A stretch of 60,592 nt of DNA. It comes from Bacteroidales bacterium. GTDB taxonomy: Bacteria; Bacteroidota; Bacteroidia; Bacteroidales; Muribaculaceae. Under the pieces are notes generated by a model. The model had not been told where the DNA came from. It was given only the letters and a program-made list of their open reading frames with translations, and ran no database searches. Below, piece after piece: positions 42,867 through 52,191 of this stretch. The DNA lies in NCBI GenBank assembly GCA_003150235.1, contig QAMW01000005.1, positions 1-60,592 on the forward strand, written 5' to 3'. Position numbers and translations under genes: made by a program. Position 1 is the stretch's first letter. Each line of letters begins with the position of its first letter.

Positions 42867-43907
42867 ATGTCAGTCAGAATACACAGCGTCGCTTCATGCC
42901 TGATGCTCGGCGCAATTATAGTTGCCACGCTCCCTTCTTGTGGCGGGAAAAAGGATGATGCCGCCAAAGAGGCGGTCGACGAGCGGCCTAATGTAGAGAT
43001 ACTTCAGGTGCATGAACAGAGTGTAAGCCAGCTTGTGTCATATACTGCCACGGTAGAGGCTTACAAGACCAACAATATCACCACATCCACCCCCAACCGT
43101 ATAAAGTCGATTCTTGTCGATGTCGGTTCAAAGGTGGCAAGGGGGCAGCGTCTCGTTGTGCTTGACAATGTGAACATCGACCAGCTGAAGGTGAGGCTTG
43201 ACAATACCGAGCGTGAATATAACCGCGCACTTGAGCTTTACAACATAGGTGGTGGCACAAAGCAGGCGGTCGACCAGATGAAGACCGAGCTTGACGCCGC
43301 GCGCCGTCAGTACGACAACCAGCTTGAAAATACATTCCTTGTGTCGCCTATATCCGGCGTTGTCACCGAACGTAATTACGATGCCGGTGACATGACCGCT
43401 CAACTCCCTATACTGACCATCGAGCAGATACAGCCCGTGAAAGTGCTTATCAATGTAAGCGAAAACGAGTTTACGAAGGTACACAAAGGCATGAAGGTCG
43501 ATGTATATCTTGACGTGTATGGCGACGAGAGGTTTAAGGGTGTTGTCGAGCTGATACATCCCACCATTGATGCTGCCACGCGTACATTTACCGTAGAGGT
43601 CAACATCGCCAACCGTGATGAGCGTGTACGTCCGGGCATGTTTGCCCGTGTCGTGATGAATTTCGGCACCGAAAACCGTGTCGTCGTACCCGACCGCGCC
43701 ATTGTCAAGCAGACCGGCTCCGGTGAGAAATATGTATATGTGTATTCCGACGGAAAAGTGTCGTTCAACAACGTGAAGGTAGGTCAGCGTCTCGGCGACA
43801 CCTACGAGCTTATATCGGGCGTGGAAAATGGTGCGGAGGTTGTAATCTCCGGTCAGTCGCGTCTCGCCAACGGCATGGAAGTCAATGTGATTAAGAAAGA
43901 TAAGTAA
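42867..43907 (+). CDS. RND efflux periplasmic adaptor (membrane fusion protein)
   Basis: Lipoprotein adaptor linking the pump to TolC, 346 residues. The lipobox is TLPSCGGKK. The biotinyl-lipoyl-like half reads RIKSILVDVGSKVARGQRLVVLDN. The alpha hairpin covers about 95-155, and the beta-barrel domain has VKVLINVSENEFTKVHKGMKVDVYLD. The C-terminal part is VVISGQSRLANGMEVNVI. It precedes its RND permease by 24 bp. Confidence 0.95.
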   Translation: MSVRIHSVASCLMLGAIIVATLPSCGGKKDDAAKEAVDERPNVEILQVHEQSVSQLVSYTATVEAYKTNNITTSTPNRIKSILVDVGSKVARGQRLVVLDNVNIDQLKVRLDNTEREYNRALELYNIGGGTKQAVDQMKTELDAARRQYDNQLENTFLVSPISGVVTERNYDAGDMTAQLPILTIEQIQPVKVLINVSENEFTKVHKGMKVDVYLDVYGDERFKGVVELIHPTIDAATRTFTVEVNIANRDERVRPGMFARVVMNFGTENRVVVPDRAIVKQTGSGEKYVYVYSDGKVSFNNVKVGQRLGDTYELISGVENGAEVVISGQSRLANGMEVNVIKKDK

Positions 43908-43931
43908 TAAACCGATTTATACACTGACGAA

Positions 43932-46900
43932 ATGAGTTTATATGCAAGTGCGGTGAAACGCCCTATCATGACCACGCTATGTTTCGTGGCTGTGGTCATC
44001 CTGGGTCTGTTTTCGCTCTCGACGCTACCTATCGACCTCTATCCCGATGTCGAGACCAACACTATCATGGTGATGACCTCCTACGCGGGTGCGAGTGCGC
44101 CTGATATAGAGCAGAATGTGACGCGACCGCTTGAAAACAGTCTTAACGCTGTCAACGACCTCAAGCATATCACGTCGAAGTCGCGTGAAAATATCTCCGT
44201 CATCACTCTTGAATTTGAATATGGCGAGGACATCGATGTGCTCACCAACGATGTGCGCGACAAACTCGATATGGTGAAGAGTCAGCTCCCCGATGCGGCT
44301 GAAAATCCCATCATATTCAAGTTCAGTTCCGACATGATTCCTATCGTGATGCTGTCGGTGCAGGCAAAGGAGAGTATGCCCGGTCTTTACAAGATACTTG
44401 ACGAGAATGTCGCCAACCCTCTGGCGCGTATCAGCGGTGTCGGCTCCGTGTCGATTTCCGGTGCTCCGAAACGAGAGGTGCATATTTACGTGGACCCGCA
44501 ACGTCTTGAGGCTTATAACCTTTCTGTAGAGACCATTTCCGCTCTGATTGCCGCTGAAAACCGTAATATCCCCGGTGGCTCGTTTGATATCGGTAGCGAT
44601 ACATACTCCTTGCGTGTTCAGGGCGAGTTTTCATCGACCGACCATCTTAAAGACCTTGTCGTGGCGTCGCAGGGTGGTAAAAATATCTATCTCCGTGATG
44701 TGGCACGTATTGAGGATACCCTTGAGGAACGCGCTCAGGAGACTTTCAACAACGGCGAGCAAGGCGCGATGATTATCGTGCAGAAGCAGTCGGGAGCCAA
44801 CTCCGTGCAGATTTCCGAAGAGGTCATGAAGATGCTTCCCTCATTGCAGAAGCGTCTTCCCTCCGATGTGAAGCTCGGAGTGATTGTCGACACCTCCGAT
44901 AACATACGCAACACCATCGCCTCACTTGTCGAGACGGTGCTTTACGCGTTGCTGTTTGTGATTATTGTGGTGTTTGCGTTTCTCGGTCGCTGGAGAGCCA
45001 CGCTTATCATCACTATTACCATACCTATTTCGCTTATCGCGTCATTTATCTATCTTGCCGTCACGGGTAACTCTCTCAACATCGTGTCGCTTTCGGCACT
45101 CTCCATCTCTATCGGTATGGTGGTCGACGACGCGATTGTGGTGTTGGAAAATGTCACTACCCATATTGAGCGCGGTTCCGACCCGAAGCAGGCTGCCGTG
45201 CATGGCACCAACGAGGTCGCCGTGTCGGTTATCGCCTCCACGCTTACGCTTATCGCTGTGTTCTTCCCGCTGACGCTTGTAACCGGCATGACCGGTGTGC
45301 TGTTCCGCCAGCTCGGATGGATGGTGACCATCATGATGATTATTTCTACCGTGTGCGCGCTCTCGCTTACCCCGATGCTCTGCTCGCAGTTGCTGCGTAA
45401 GGATGTCAAGCATGGAAAGATATATACGGTTCTTTATACTCCGATACGTAAGGGTCTCGATGCGTTTGACAACGGTTATGCGTGGTTGCTCGGAAAGGTG
45501 GTGGGGCATAAGACCGTGACGATTGTGATATGTCTCGCTACATTTGTCGGCTCTATCTTCCTGATGAAAAGTGTAGGTACCGAGTTCTTCCCTGTTGCCG
45601 ACGACGCGCGCCTTTCTGTAAATCTTGAACTCCCGATCGGTACCCGTGTCGAGATAGCCAAAGACGCGATGGAACGCCTCTATGCCGAGTGGCGCGAGAA
45701 ATATCCTGAGATTCTGGTGATGAACTACACCACAGGCTCGGCTTCAAGTGACAATACTTTTGCCTCGTTGCGTGACAACGGCACTCACATCATATCGGCA
45801 AATATACGCCTCCTCGATCCGGGCGACCGTGAACGCGGAATCACCGAGATTGCCGCCCTCATGCGTAACGACCTGTTGCACTATCCCGAATTCCGCAAGG
45901 CACAGGTAACTGTCGGCGGCGGTATGGGTATGGGCGGTCAGTCACAGCTCGATTACGAGGTCTACGGTTATGACTTTACGGAGACCGATACTGTAGCACA
46001 GAGGCTTGTGCGCCTTCTGTCGGGTATCAAGGGTACTGCCGACGTGCGTGTGTCACGCTCCGATTATCAGCCTGAATACCAGGTGGATTTCGACCGCGAG
46101 AAACTCGCTCTTTACGGATTGAACTTGCAGACTGCCGCAACATATCTGCGCAACCGCATCAACGGTTCTATCGCATCGCTTTACCGCGAGGATGGAGAGG
46201 AGTATGACATAAAGGTGATGTATGCTCCAGAAAAGCGTACATCATTGCAGGATATAGAGAATATACTTATCTATTCGCCTACCGGTCAGGCTGTCCGCAT
46301 CAAGGATGTGGGTGAGGTGGTCGAGCGTTTTACCCCGCCTACCATCGAGCGTAAGGACCGTCAGCGTATCATAACGGTCAGCGCGGTAGTCGCCGATGTG
46401 CCTATGAGCGAGATTGTGGAGAAGGCGCAGGTGGAGATTGACAAGATGGAACTTCCGTCAGGTATCAGTATAAATATCGCAGGTAGCTATGAGGATCAGC
46501 AGGATTCGTTCCGTGACCTGTTGATGCTTGCCGCGCTTATCGTGATTCTTGTATATATTGTGATGGCGGCGCAGTTTGAGAGCTACACCTATCCGGGCAT
46601 TATCATGACCTCGCTTCTTTTCGCGTTTTCAGGTGTGTTCATAATCCTGTGGCTGTCAGGTCACACCCTTAACATCATGTCGATGATCGGTGCCATCATG
46701 CTTATCGGTATCGTGGTGAAAAACGGTATCGTGCTTATCGACTATATATCACTTAACCGTGAACGCGGCATGTCAATCACCAAAGCGGTGATTAGAGGCG
46801 GTAAATCACGTCTGCGTCCTGTGGTGATGACCACCCTCACGACCATACTCGGTATGGTGCCTATGGCGTGTGGCACAGGTCAGGGAGCAGAGATGTGGCG

Positions 46901-47063
46901 ACCTATGGGTACGGCGGTAATAGGCGGTCTTACATTCTCCACGATATTGACCCTCTTGTTTGTTCCGGCACTTTATTGTATCTTTGCCTACAACGGAGTG
47001 CGACGCAACCGCAAGAAGATGCGCGCAATCGTGGTCGATGACAACCGTGTTGTTAAATCTTAA
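43932..47063 (+). CDS. RND-family multidrug efflux permease (HAE1 type)
   Basis: Inner-membrane proton-driven exporter, 1043 residues. Twelve membrane helices are expected. The first is VAVVILGLFSLSTLPIDLYPD, and helix 4 has the paired aspartates in GMVVDDAIVVLEN that carry protons. Helix 10-11 has the motif GIVVKNGIVLIDYI. Two large periplasmic domains lie between helices 1-2 and 7-8. The substrate is unknown; HAE1-type pumps export drugs, bile salts or dyes. It is complete with its own adaptor and TolC. No TetR/MarR repressor lies next to the operon. Confidence 0.95.
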   Translation: MSLYASAVKRPIMTTLCFVAVVILGLFSLSTLPIDLYPDVETNTIMVMTSYAGASAPDIEQNVTRPLENSLNAVNDLKHITSKSRENISVITLEFEYGEDIDVLTNDVRDKLDMVKSQLPDAAENPIIFKFSSDMIPIVMLSVQAKESMPGLYKILDENVANPLARISGVGSVSISGAPKREVHIYVDPQRLEAYNLSVETISALIAAENRNIPGGSFDIGSDTYSLRVQGEFSSTDHLKDLVVASQGGKNIYLRDVARIEDTLEERAQETFNNGEQGAMIIVQKQSGANSVQISEEVMKMLPSLQKRLPSDVKLGVIVDTSDNIRNTIASLVETVLYALLFVIIVVFAFLGRWRATLIITITIPISLIASFIYLAVTGNSLNIVSLSALSISIGMVVDDAIVVLENVTTHIERGSDPKQAAVHGTNEVAVSVIASTLTLIAVFFPLTLVTGMTGVLFRQLGWMVTIMMIISTVCALSLTPMLCSQLLRKDVKHGKIYTVLYTPIRKGLDAFDNGYAWLLGKVVGHKTVTIVICLATFVGSIFLMKSVGTEFFPVADDARLSVNLELPIGTRVEIAKDAMERLYAEWREKYPEILVMNYTTGSASSDNTFASLRDNGTHIISANIRLLDPGDRERGITEIAALMRNDLLHYPEFRKAQVTVGGGMGMGGQSQLDYEVYGYDFTETDTVAQRLVRLLSGIKGTADVRVSRSDYQPEYQVDFDREKLALYGLNLQTAATYLRNRINGSIASLYREDGEEYDIKVMYAPEKRTSLQDIENILIYSPTGQAVRIKDVGEVVERFTPPTIERKDRQRIITVSAVVADVPMSEIVEKAQVEIDKMELPSGISINIAGSYEDQQDSFRDLLMLAALIVILVYIVMAAQFESYTYPGIIMTSLLFAFSGVFIILWLSGHTLNIMSMIGAIMLIGIVVKNGIVLIDYISLNRERGMSITKAVIRGGKSRLRPVVMTTLTTILGMVPMACGTGQGAEMWRPMGTAVIGGLTFSTILTLLFVPALYCIFAYNGVRRNRKKMRAIVVDDNRVVKS

Positions 47064-47081
47064 TAAGACATATCATAGCTC

Positions 47082-47375
47082 ATGCAAGCGATATTGATAA
47101 CATTTGACCAGGCATATTATGAACGTATAATCGATATGCTTCAGCGTAATAACTGCCGTGGATTCACTTCCTGGCAGGAGGTGCAGGGCAGGGGGACTAA
47201 CGACGGGGAGCCGCATTTCGGCTCCCACGCCTGGCCTTCGCTCGCTTCGGCGATTATAACGATTGTCGAGGATTCGCGTGTTGACACTGTGTTGAATAAG
47301 TTGCACGAATGGGATATGGAGACACCCAAGCTCGGTCTGAGGGCGTTTACATGGCGTGTCGACAAGACCATCTGA
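47082..47375 (+). CDS. PII-like protein linked to an RND pump
   Basis: 97 residues in the ferredoxin-like PII fold: MQAILITFDQAYYERIIDML, a middle T-loop-like region GRGTNDGEPHFGSHAW, and IITIVEDSRVDTVLNKLHEWD. It lacks the tyrosine T-loop of classic GlnB. It sits between an RND permease (18 bp) and trpB (28 bp), so it is cotranscribed with the pump. Small PII-like proteins are known next to metal-efflux RND pumps, where they are thought to bind small ligands. What this one senses is unknown. Confidence 0.75.
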   Translation: MQAILITFDQAYYERIIDMLQRNNCRGFTSWQEVQGRGTNDGEPHFGSHAWPSLASAIITIVEDSRVDTVLNKLHEWDMETPKLGLRAFTWRVDKTI

Positions 47376-47403
47376 CAATATTTAATTTCTGTTTTTTACT
47401 ATT

Positions 47404-48765
47404 ATGGACTCAAAGAAATTTATCTTACAGGAGAGGGATATTCCCGAGGCATGGTATAATGTGATGGCTGATATGCCCAACAAGCCACGCCCCCTGCTTA
47501 ATCCCGTGACAAAGAAGCCGCTGAAGGCGGAAGATCTTTTCCCGTTGTTTACCGAGGAAGCCTCACGTCAGGAATTTAACGACACCGACAGGTGGATAGA
47601 GATTCCCGACGAGGTAAGGGAGATGTACCGTATATGGCGACCGACACCGCTTGTACGCGCCCGCGGGCTTGAAAAGGCTCTTGATACTCCCGCCCATATA
47701 TATTTTAAAAATGAGAGTGTAAGCCCTGTCGGATCTCACAAACTTAACTCGGCAATACCGCAGGCATATTATGCGAAAAAGCAGGGTGTCACCAATATCA
47801 CCACTGAGACCGGCGCCGGACAATGGGGTGCGGCGCTCTCGCTTGCTGCACGTCATTTCGGACTTGAACTTGCCGTGTATATGGTTAAGGTGTCGTATCA
47901 TCAGAAGCCATACCGCCGCTCGATTATGCAGACCTATGGTGCCGAGGTCATAGCTTCACCGAGTATGTCGACAAAGGCTGGTCGAAAGATTATTACAGAG
48001 AATCCGCATTATCAGGGTTCGCTCGGCACTGCTATCTCGGAGGCTGTGGAGCTTGCGCAGTCGACACCAAACTGTAAGTACACGCTTGGGTCGGTGCTTA
48101 ATCATGTGGCTCTTCATCAGACAGTGATCGGTCTTGAGGCTGAGAAGCAGATGGAGATGGCAGGTGAATATCCCGATGTGGTGATAGGATGTTTCGGTGG
48201 AGGCAGTAATTTCTCCGGTATCACATTCCCTTTCATACGCCATAATTTCGCAGGCGAACGTAATACCCGTTTTATCGCTGCCGAACCGTCTTCTTGCCCG
48301 AAACTCACACGCGGCGTGATGCAATATGATTTCGGTGACGAGGCGGGTTACACTCCATTGATTCCTATGTACACGCTCGGACATAATTTCGCGCCTGCCA
48401 ACATCCATGCCGGAGGTCTGCGTTATCACGGTGCCGGCGCTATTGTGAGCCAGCTTAAGGAAGATGGTTTTATAGAGGCTGTAGACATTCCGCAGTTGGA
48501 GACATTTGCCGCAGCTACGCTCTTCGCACAGTCGGAAGGCATCATCCCTGCGCCCGAAAGTTCCCATGCCATCGCCACTGCTATCCGCGAGGCAAAGAAG
48601 GCTAAGGAGGAGGGCACTTCGCCCGTGATTCTGTTTAACCTGTCGGGACACGGATTGATTGATATGGCGGCTTACGACTCGTATATATCGGGCGACCTGC
48701 AGAACTATTTTGTCACTGACGATGATGTGAAGGCAAACACCGATTCCCTCGACAAAATCATCTGA
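47404..48765 (+). CDS. trpB: Tryptophan synthase beta chain, TrpB2 type
   Basis: PLP-dependent synthase of tryptophan from indole and serine, 453 residues. The longer N-terminal part and the motif VGSHKLNSA (PLP lysine Lys 113) instead of the TrpB1 form place it in the TrpB2 group, which usually lacks a TrpA partner. The phosphate-binding GCFGGGSNF and LNLSGHG-like (FNLSGHGLID) ends are present. It lies in the RND operon, not in a trp operon, so it may salvage indole rather than make tryptophan de novo. A hairpin-rich repeat follows. Confidence 0.93.
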   Translation: MDSKKFILQERDIPEAWYNVMADMPNKPRPLLNPVTKKPLKAEDLFPLFTEEASRQEFNDTDRWIEIPDEVREMYRIWRPTPLVRARGLEKALDTPAHIYFKNESVSPVGSHKLNSAIPQAYYAKKQGVTNITTETGAGQWGAALSLAARHFGLELAVYMVKVSYHQKPYRRSIMQTYGAEVIASPSMSTKAGRKIITENPHYQGSLGTAISEAVELAQSTPNCKYTLGSVLNHVALHQTVIGLEAEKQMEMAGEYPDVVIGCFGGGSNFSGITFPFIRHNFAGERNTRFIAAEPSSCPKLTRGVMQYDFGDEAGYTPLIPMYTLGHNFAPANIHAGGLRYHGAGAIVSQLKEDGFIEAVDIPQLETFAAATLFAQSEGIIPAPESSHAIATAIREAKKAKEEGTSPVILFNLSGHGLIDMAAYDSYISGDLQNYFVTDDDVKANTDSLDKII

Positions 48766-48814
48766 TAGTTAATAGTTATATGAGAGGGCGTTACAAGATT
48801 TTATTAAGAACTTA

Positions 48815-48900
48815 GCCCTGAAAGGGCAAGATGTAGTTAACCGCGGGTAGCCCCGTATGGGGCACCCGCGGTTAACAGGATTAATCCCCTTGCGGGGATT
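48815..48900. repeat. Three-hairpin repeat module (related to the 283-bp element)
   Basis: Consecutive hairpins: GCCCT/AGGGC (48815-48827), a 17-bp palindrome TTAACCGCGGGT...ACCCGCGGTTAA with GCCCC/GGGGC inside it (48837-48875), and AATCCCC/GGGGATT (48883-48900). The same modules, in the same order, make up the left and right arms of the element at 29679-29961, but here the inner arm set and the terminal inverted repeats are missing. It lies 50 bp after trpB and may serve as its terminator. Confidence 0.75.
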
Positions 48901-48949
48901 TTCCGGTCATACATTGCAAAGCGATATCACTATATTTAGGATAAAATCA

Positions 48950-48957
48950 TAGTTTTG
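48950..48957 (+). promoter_or_regulatory. -7 promoter box of the CPBP protease gene
   Basis: TAGTTTTG (TAnnTTTG), 28 bp before the ATG at 48986. Confidence 0.5.
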
Positions 48958-48985
48958 CAACACCCTCTATTGTGTAAAAGCCTAT

Positions 48986-49855
48986 ATGTTTATGGAAAAA
49001 TTATTGCGGGTGACACCCGGTAAAAGTCTGTTCCTGTTTGTGTGTTGGTGGGTGCTTTCCACCATTCTCGGCTCGATATTGATAAGTCTTGTCGGCACCG
49101 GTACTGTCGGGCGTTTGCGTTGCGCGATAGTCATCCAGGATATATTTGTCTTTGTACTGCCGGTGTTGCTTACAATGGTGATAGCTTCAGTCGCTCCTTT
49201 GCGTGTCATCGGTATCGACAGGAAAGTGAGTGTAAGGATGATTGTTATGATTACGCTTGTCGCGGTTGTTTCCATACCCGCCATGAACAATATCGTGGCG
49301 TGGAATGAGGCTATTCATCTTCCGGAGTCATGGCAGGGACTGGAAACGGTGTTGCGCAATAGTGAAAATGCCGCGAGAGCCACTGTGGAGGGCATTATGC
49401 AGGGCACTTCGGTAGGAGACCTTGTTGTCTCGGTGTTGATAATGGGTGTGCTTACAGGTTTTGCGGAGGAATTGTTTTTCCGTGGTGGTCTGCAGCCGCT
49501 TCTCGCGTTTGTCATGCGCAACCGTCATGCGGCGGTGTGGGCTACCGCTTTCATTTTCAGTGCGGTACATCTACAGTTTTTCGGCTTTTTTCCCAGACTG
49601 TTGATGGGCGCGTTTTTCGGCTATCTTGTCCTTTGGTCAGGCTCGATTTGGTCGTCGGTGTTTGCCCATGCGCTCAACAATTCGCTCGTGGTGATTAATT
49701 TCTGGCTGATAAACAAGGGCGCAGTGAGTGCCGATGCCAATAATTTCGCCACCGGCGGCTCCGCCTTCGATGTGACAATCGCTGTCGTGAGCGCACTTGC
49801 CACAGCCGCGCTGATTTACCTTATCAGTCGTCAAACTTCTTGCGATAGAACATAA
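48986..49855 (+). CDS. CPBP-family intramembrane metalloprotease
   Basis: A 289-residue polytopic membrane protein with the family motifs. EELFFRGGLQPLL gives the glutamate pair and arginine that hold the metal. FIFSAVHLQFFGF gives the first histidine and FAHALNNSLVVI the second. Members of this CAAX/bacteriocin-immunity family cut peptides in the membrane, and some protect against bacteriocins. The start could also be the ATG at 48992. The last 32 bp overlap the 3' end of lptB on the opposite strand. The substrate is unknown. Confidence 0.85.
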   Translation: MFMEKLLRVTPGKSLFLFVCWWVLSTILGSILISLVGTGTVGRLRCAIVIQDIFVFVLPVLLTMVIASVAPLRVIGIDRKVSVRMIVMITLVAVVSIPAMNNIVAWNEAIHLPESWQGLETVLRNSENAARATVEGIMQGTSVGDLVVSVLIMGVLTGFAEELFFRGGLQPLLAFVMRNRHAAVWATAFIFSAVHLQFFGFFPRLLMGAFFGYLVLWSGSIWSSVFAHALNNSLVVINFWLINKGAVSADANNFATGGSAFDVTIAVVSALATAALIYLISRQTSCDRT

Positions 49856-50690
49856 AGTCGCGACCGAGATATTTCTCGCGCACGGTGGGATTTTCAGCAA
49901 GTTCTTCCGAAGTGCCGTGAAATAGTATCTTGCCCTCGAAGAGCAGATAGGCGCGGTCGGTGATACGCAGTGTCTCCTGTGCGTTGTGGTCGGTGATGAG
50001 GATGCCGATATTTTTCTCCTTCAGGTGATACACCACAGATTGTATATCCTCTACCGCGATAGGGTCGACGCCCGCAAACGGCTCGTCGAGCATGATGAAT
50101 TTCGGGTTTATGGCAAGACAGCGCGCTATCTCGGTGCGTCGGCGCTCGCCGCCCGACAGCTGGTCGCCAAGGTTTTTGCGCACTTTTTGCAGACGGAATT
50201 CCGAGATGAGGCTTTCAAGCTTTTCCTGTTGATACTCTTTCGATGTGTTGGTCATCTCCAGCACCGCCCTGATATTGTTTTCCACGCTAAGTTTGCGGAA
50301 CACCGACGGCTCCTGTGCAAGGTAGCCGATACCGTTTTGTGCGCGTTTGTACACGGGATATTTCGTGATGTTCAGGTCGTTGAGGTATATCTCACCCTCA
50401 TTGGGGGTGATAAGACCGACAGTCATGTAGAATGTCGTGGTCTTGCCCGCTCCGTTAGGTCCGAGAAGTCCCACAATCTCTCCCTGGGTCACATTGATTG
50501 ACACGTGGTTGGCAACCGTGCGCTTGCCGTATTTCTTTACAAGATTTTCGGTGCGTAACACCATATTGCCTTCATACAGTGTCTTTCCCGCATCGGGGTC
50601 GCCCGACTCCGTTATTGTGGTTTCGGCTGTTTCCGCTATGATTTCTTCCGGCTGCTGCGCCGGGTCATTGGTCAGGGTAGTTTCATCCAT
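49824..50690 (-). CDS. lptB: LPS export ABC transporter ATP-binding protein LptB
   Basis: Cytosolic ATPase that powers lipopolysaccharide extraction by LptFG. Walker A is GPNGAGKTT, the signature LSGGERRRTEIARCL, Walker B FIMLDEPFAGVDP, and the H-loop follows in ILITDHNAQETLR. An acidic, proline/threonine-rich N-terminal extension of about 42 residues precedes the usual start; a second ATG at 50564 gives the normal length. Both starts are in frame. It lies 8 bp after udk. Its permease partner of the LptF/G family is at 14600. Confidence 0.95.
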   Translation of the reverse strand: MDETTLTNDPAQQPEEIIAETAETTITESGDPDAGKTLYEGNMVLRTENLVKKYGKRTVANHVSINVTQGEIVGLLGPNGAGKTTTFYMTVGLITPNEGEIYLNDLNITKYPVYKRAQNGIGYLAQEPSVFRKLSVENNIRAVLEMTNTSKEYQQEKLESLISEFRLQKVRKNLGDQLSGGERRRTEIARCLAINPKFIMLDEPFAGVDPIAVEDIQSVVYHLKEKNIGILITDHNAQETLRITDRAYLLFEGKILFHGTSEELAENPTVREKYLGRDFMFYRKKFDD

Positions 50691-50697
50691 AAGTGAA

Positions 50698-51336
50698 TCA
50701 TTTAATCAGTGGCAGCCATTTTCCGGCAAGATGCAGGCGGCTGGCTATGTAGTCGGTGAGCAGGTTGATTGCGACAGTGTTGTTGCCTCCCTGCGGTATG
50801 ATGAGGTCGGCGTGGCGTTTCGACGGCTCGATATACTGTTGGTGCATCGGTTTCAGCACCCCCTCGTAGCGGTCGATTACCATCTGCGGGGTTCTTCCGC
50901 GCTCGATGCAGTCGCGGGCGATGACGCGTATGAGCCTGTCGTCGGCATCGGCGTCGACAAACACTTTTATATCCATCGCCTTGCGCAGTTCCGGCTGTGT
51001 CAGCACAAGTATGCCTTCCACTATCACCACGTCGCGCGGTTCGATATGCACCGTTTCTTTCTGGCGTGTACAGGTAAGGTAGCTGTAGGTAGGCATCTCG
51101 ATTGCCTCGCCCCGGCGAAGCATGTCGAGGTGTTTTTCCAGAAGCGACCATTCGATTGCCGCCGGCTCGTCAAAGTTTATGTTGCAGCGCAGTTCGGGTG
51201 CGATATGGCTGGAATCCTTATAGTAGGAATCCTGCGGAATCACAGCCACTTCGCCTGCGGGAAGGCTGCTGATAATCTTGTTGACCACGGTTGTCTTACC
51301 GGACCCTGTTCCTCCGGCAATACCAATTACAAGCAT
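50698..51336 (-). CDS. udk: Uridine/cytidine kinase
   Basis: Salvage enzyme phosphorylating uridine and cytidine, 212 residues. The P-loop is GIAGGTGSGKTT, then VIPQDSYYKD, the substrate loop NINFDEPAAIEW and the lid region DCIERGRTPQMVIDRYEGVLKPMHQQYIEPSKRHAD. It is transcribed divergently from mlaE and is followed after 8 bp by lptB, so the two share a transcript. With pyrE and carAB it completes pyrimidine supply in the window. Confidence 0.97.
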   Translation of the reverse strand: MLVIGIAGGTGSGKTTVVNKIISSLPAGEVAVIPQDSYYKDSSHIAPELRCNINFDEPAAIEWSLLEKHLDMLRRGEAIEMPTYSYLTCTRQKETVHIEPRDVVIVEGILVLTQPELRKAMDIKVFVDADADDRLIRVIARDCIERGRTPQMVIDRYEGVLKPMHQQYIEPSKRHADLIIPQGGNNTVAINLLTDYIASRLHLAGKWLPLIK

Positions 51337-51409
51337 TTTCGACTACGGTTTTAGAGTTTTATGACACACAAAGTAAATAAAAAATCCCTTACAACACAAG
51401 AAAAATCCT

Positions 51410-51417
51410 TAACTTTG
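51410..51417 (+). promoter_or_regulatory. -7 promoter box of mlaE-mlaF
   Basis: TAACTTTG, 25 bp before the ATG at 51442. It lies inside the longer upstream frame that starts at 51361, which argues against that start. Confidence 0.7.
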
Positions 51418-51441
51418 CGGCGATATAGACGTTATGTATTT

Positions 51442-52191
51442 ATGTTTATCGAATCATCTTTAGAAACCTTCGGCAACTACTGCATATTCATGCACCGTGT
51501 ATTTTCCCTCCCGCAGAAATGGAGGGTGTTCGGTCGCAAATTCGTTCAGGAGATTGGAAAGCTCGGCATCGACTCGATACCTCTTACCATCGTAATCTCG
51601 ATTTTCATCGGTGCGGTGATATGTATCCAGATGCAGCTTAACATGACCTCGCCGATTATGCCCGCTTACTCTACCGGTCTTGCCACCCGCGACATCCTTC
51701 TGCTTGAGTTCAGCTCGGCTGTGTTGTGTCTTATCCTCTCCGGCAAAGTCGGGTCAAATATCGCCTCCGAAATCGGCACCATGCGCGTGACCGAGCAGAT
51801 TGACGCGCTGGAGATCATGGGTATCAACTCGGCGCAGTTTCTCGTGCTCCCCAAGATTCTCGCTTTCATGGTGTTTATACCCGTGCTTGTAATTTTCTCC
51901 ATAGCCACAGGTCTTTTCGGCGGATGGATTATTGCCGCGTTTACCGACATGATTCCCGTGTCGCGCTATATATATGGTATCCAGACCATGTTTATCGAAT
52001 GGTATGTGTGGTACACTATCATCAAGGCGCTTGTATTCTCCGTAATCATTACATCCGTGGCATCTTACTATGGCTATTATGTGAAGGGTGGGGCGCTCGA
52101 TGTAGGAAAGGCATCTACCAACGCCGTTGTGGCAAGCTCGATTCTCATCCTGCTTTTTGACGTGATACTTACTAAACTCCTGATGCAATGA
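51442..52191 (+). CDS. mlaE: MlaE-type ABC permease (outer-membrane lipid asymmetry)
   Basis: About 249 residues with 5-6 membrane helices, in the form of MlaE/YrbE: NIASEIGTMRVTEQIDALEIMGINS is the coupling-helix signature. The MlaE complex moves phospholipids between membranes. I use the ATG at 51442 because the promoter box lies upstream of it and the family N-terminus begins close to here. It overlaps mlaF by four bases (ATGA). Confidence 0.92.
   Translation: MFIESSLETFGNYCIFMHRVFSLPQKWRVFGRKFVQEIGKLGIDSIPLTIVISIFIGAVICIQMQLNMTSPIMPAYSTGLATRDILLLEFSSAVLCLILSGKVGSNIASEIGTMRVTEQIDALEIMGINSAQFLVLPKILAFMVFIPVLVIFSIATGLFGGWIIAAFTDMIPVSRYIYGIQTMFIEWYVWYTIIKALVFSVIITSVASYYGYYVKGGALDVGKASTNAVVASSILILLFDVILTKLLMQ

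Noticed and set aside
50437..51354. A 305-codon open frame opposite udk and lptB
   Set aside because: The two opposing genes have all family motifs, so this frame is a by-product of codon use.
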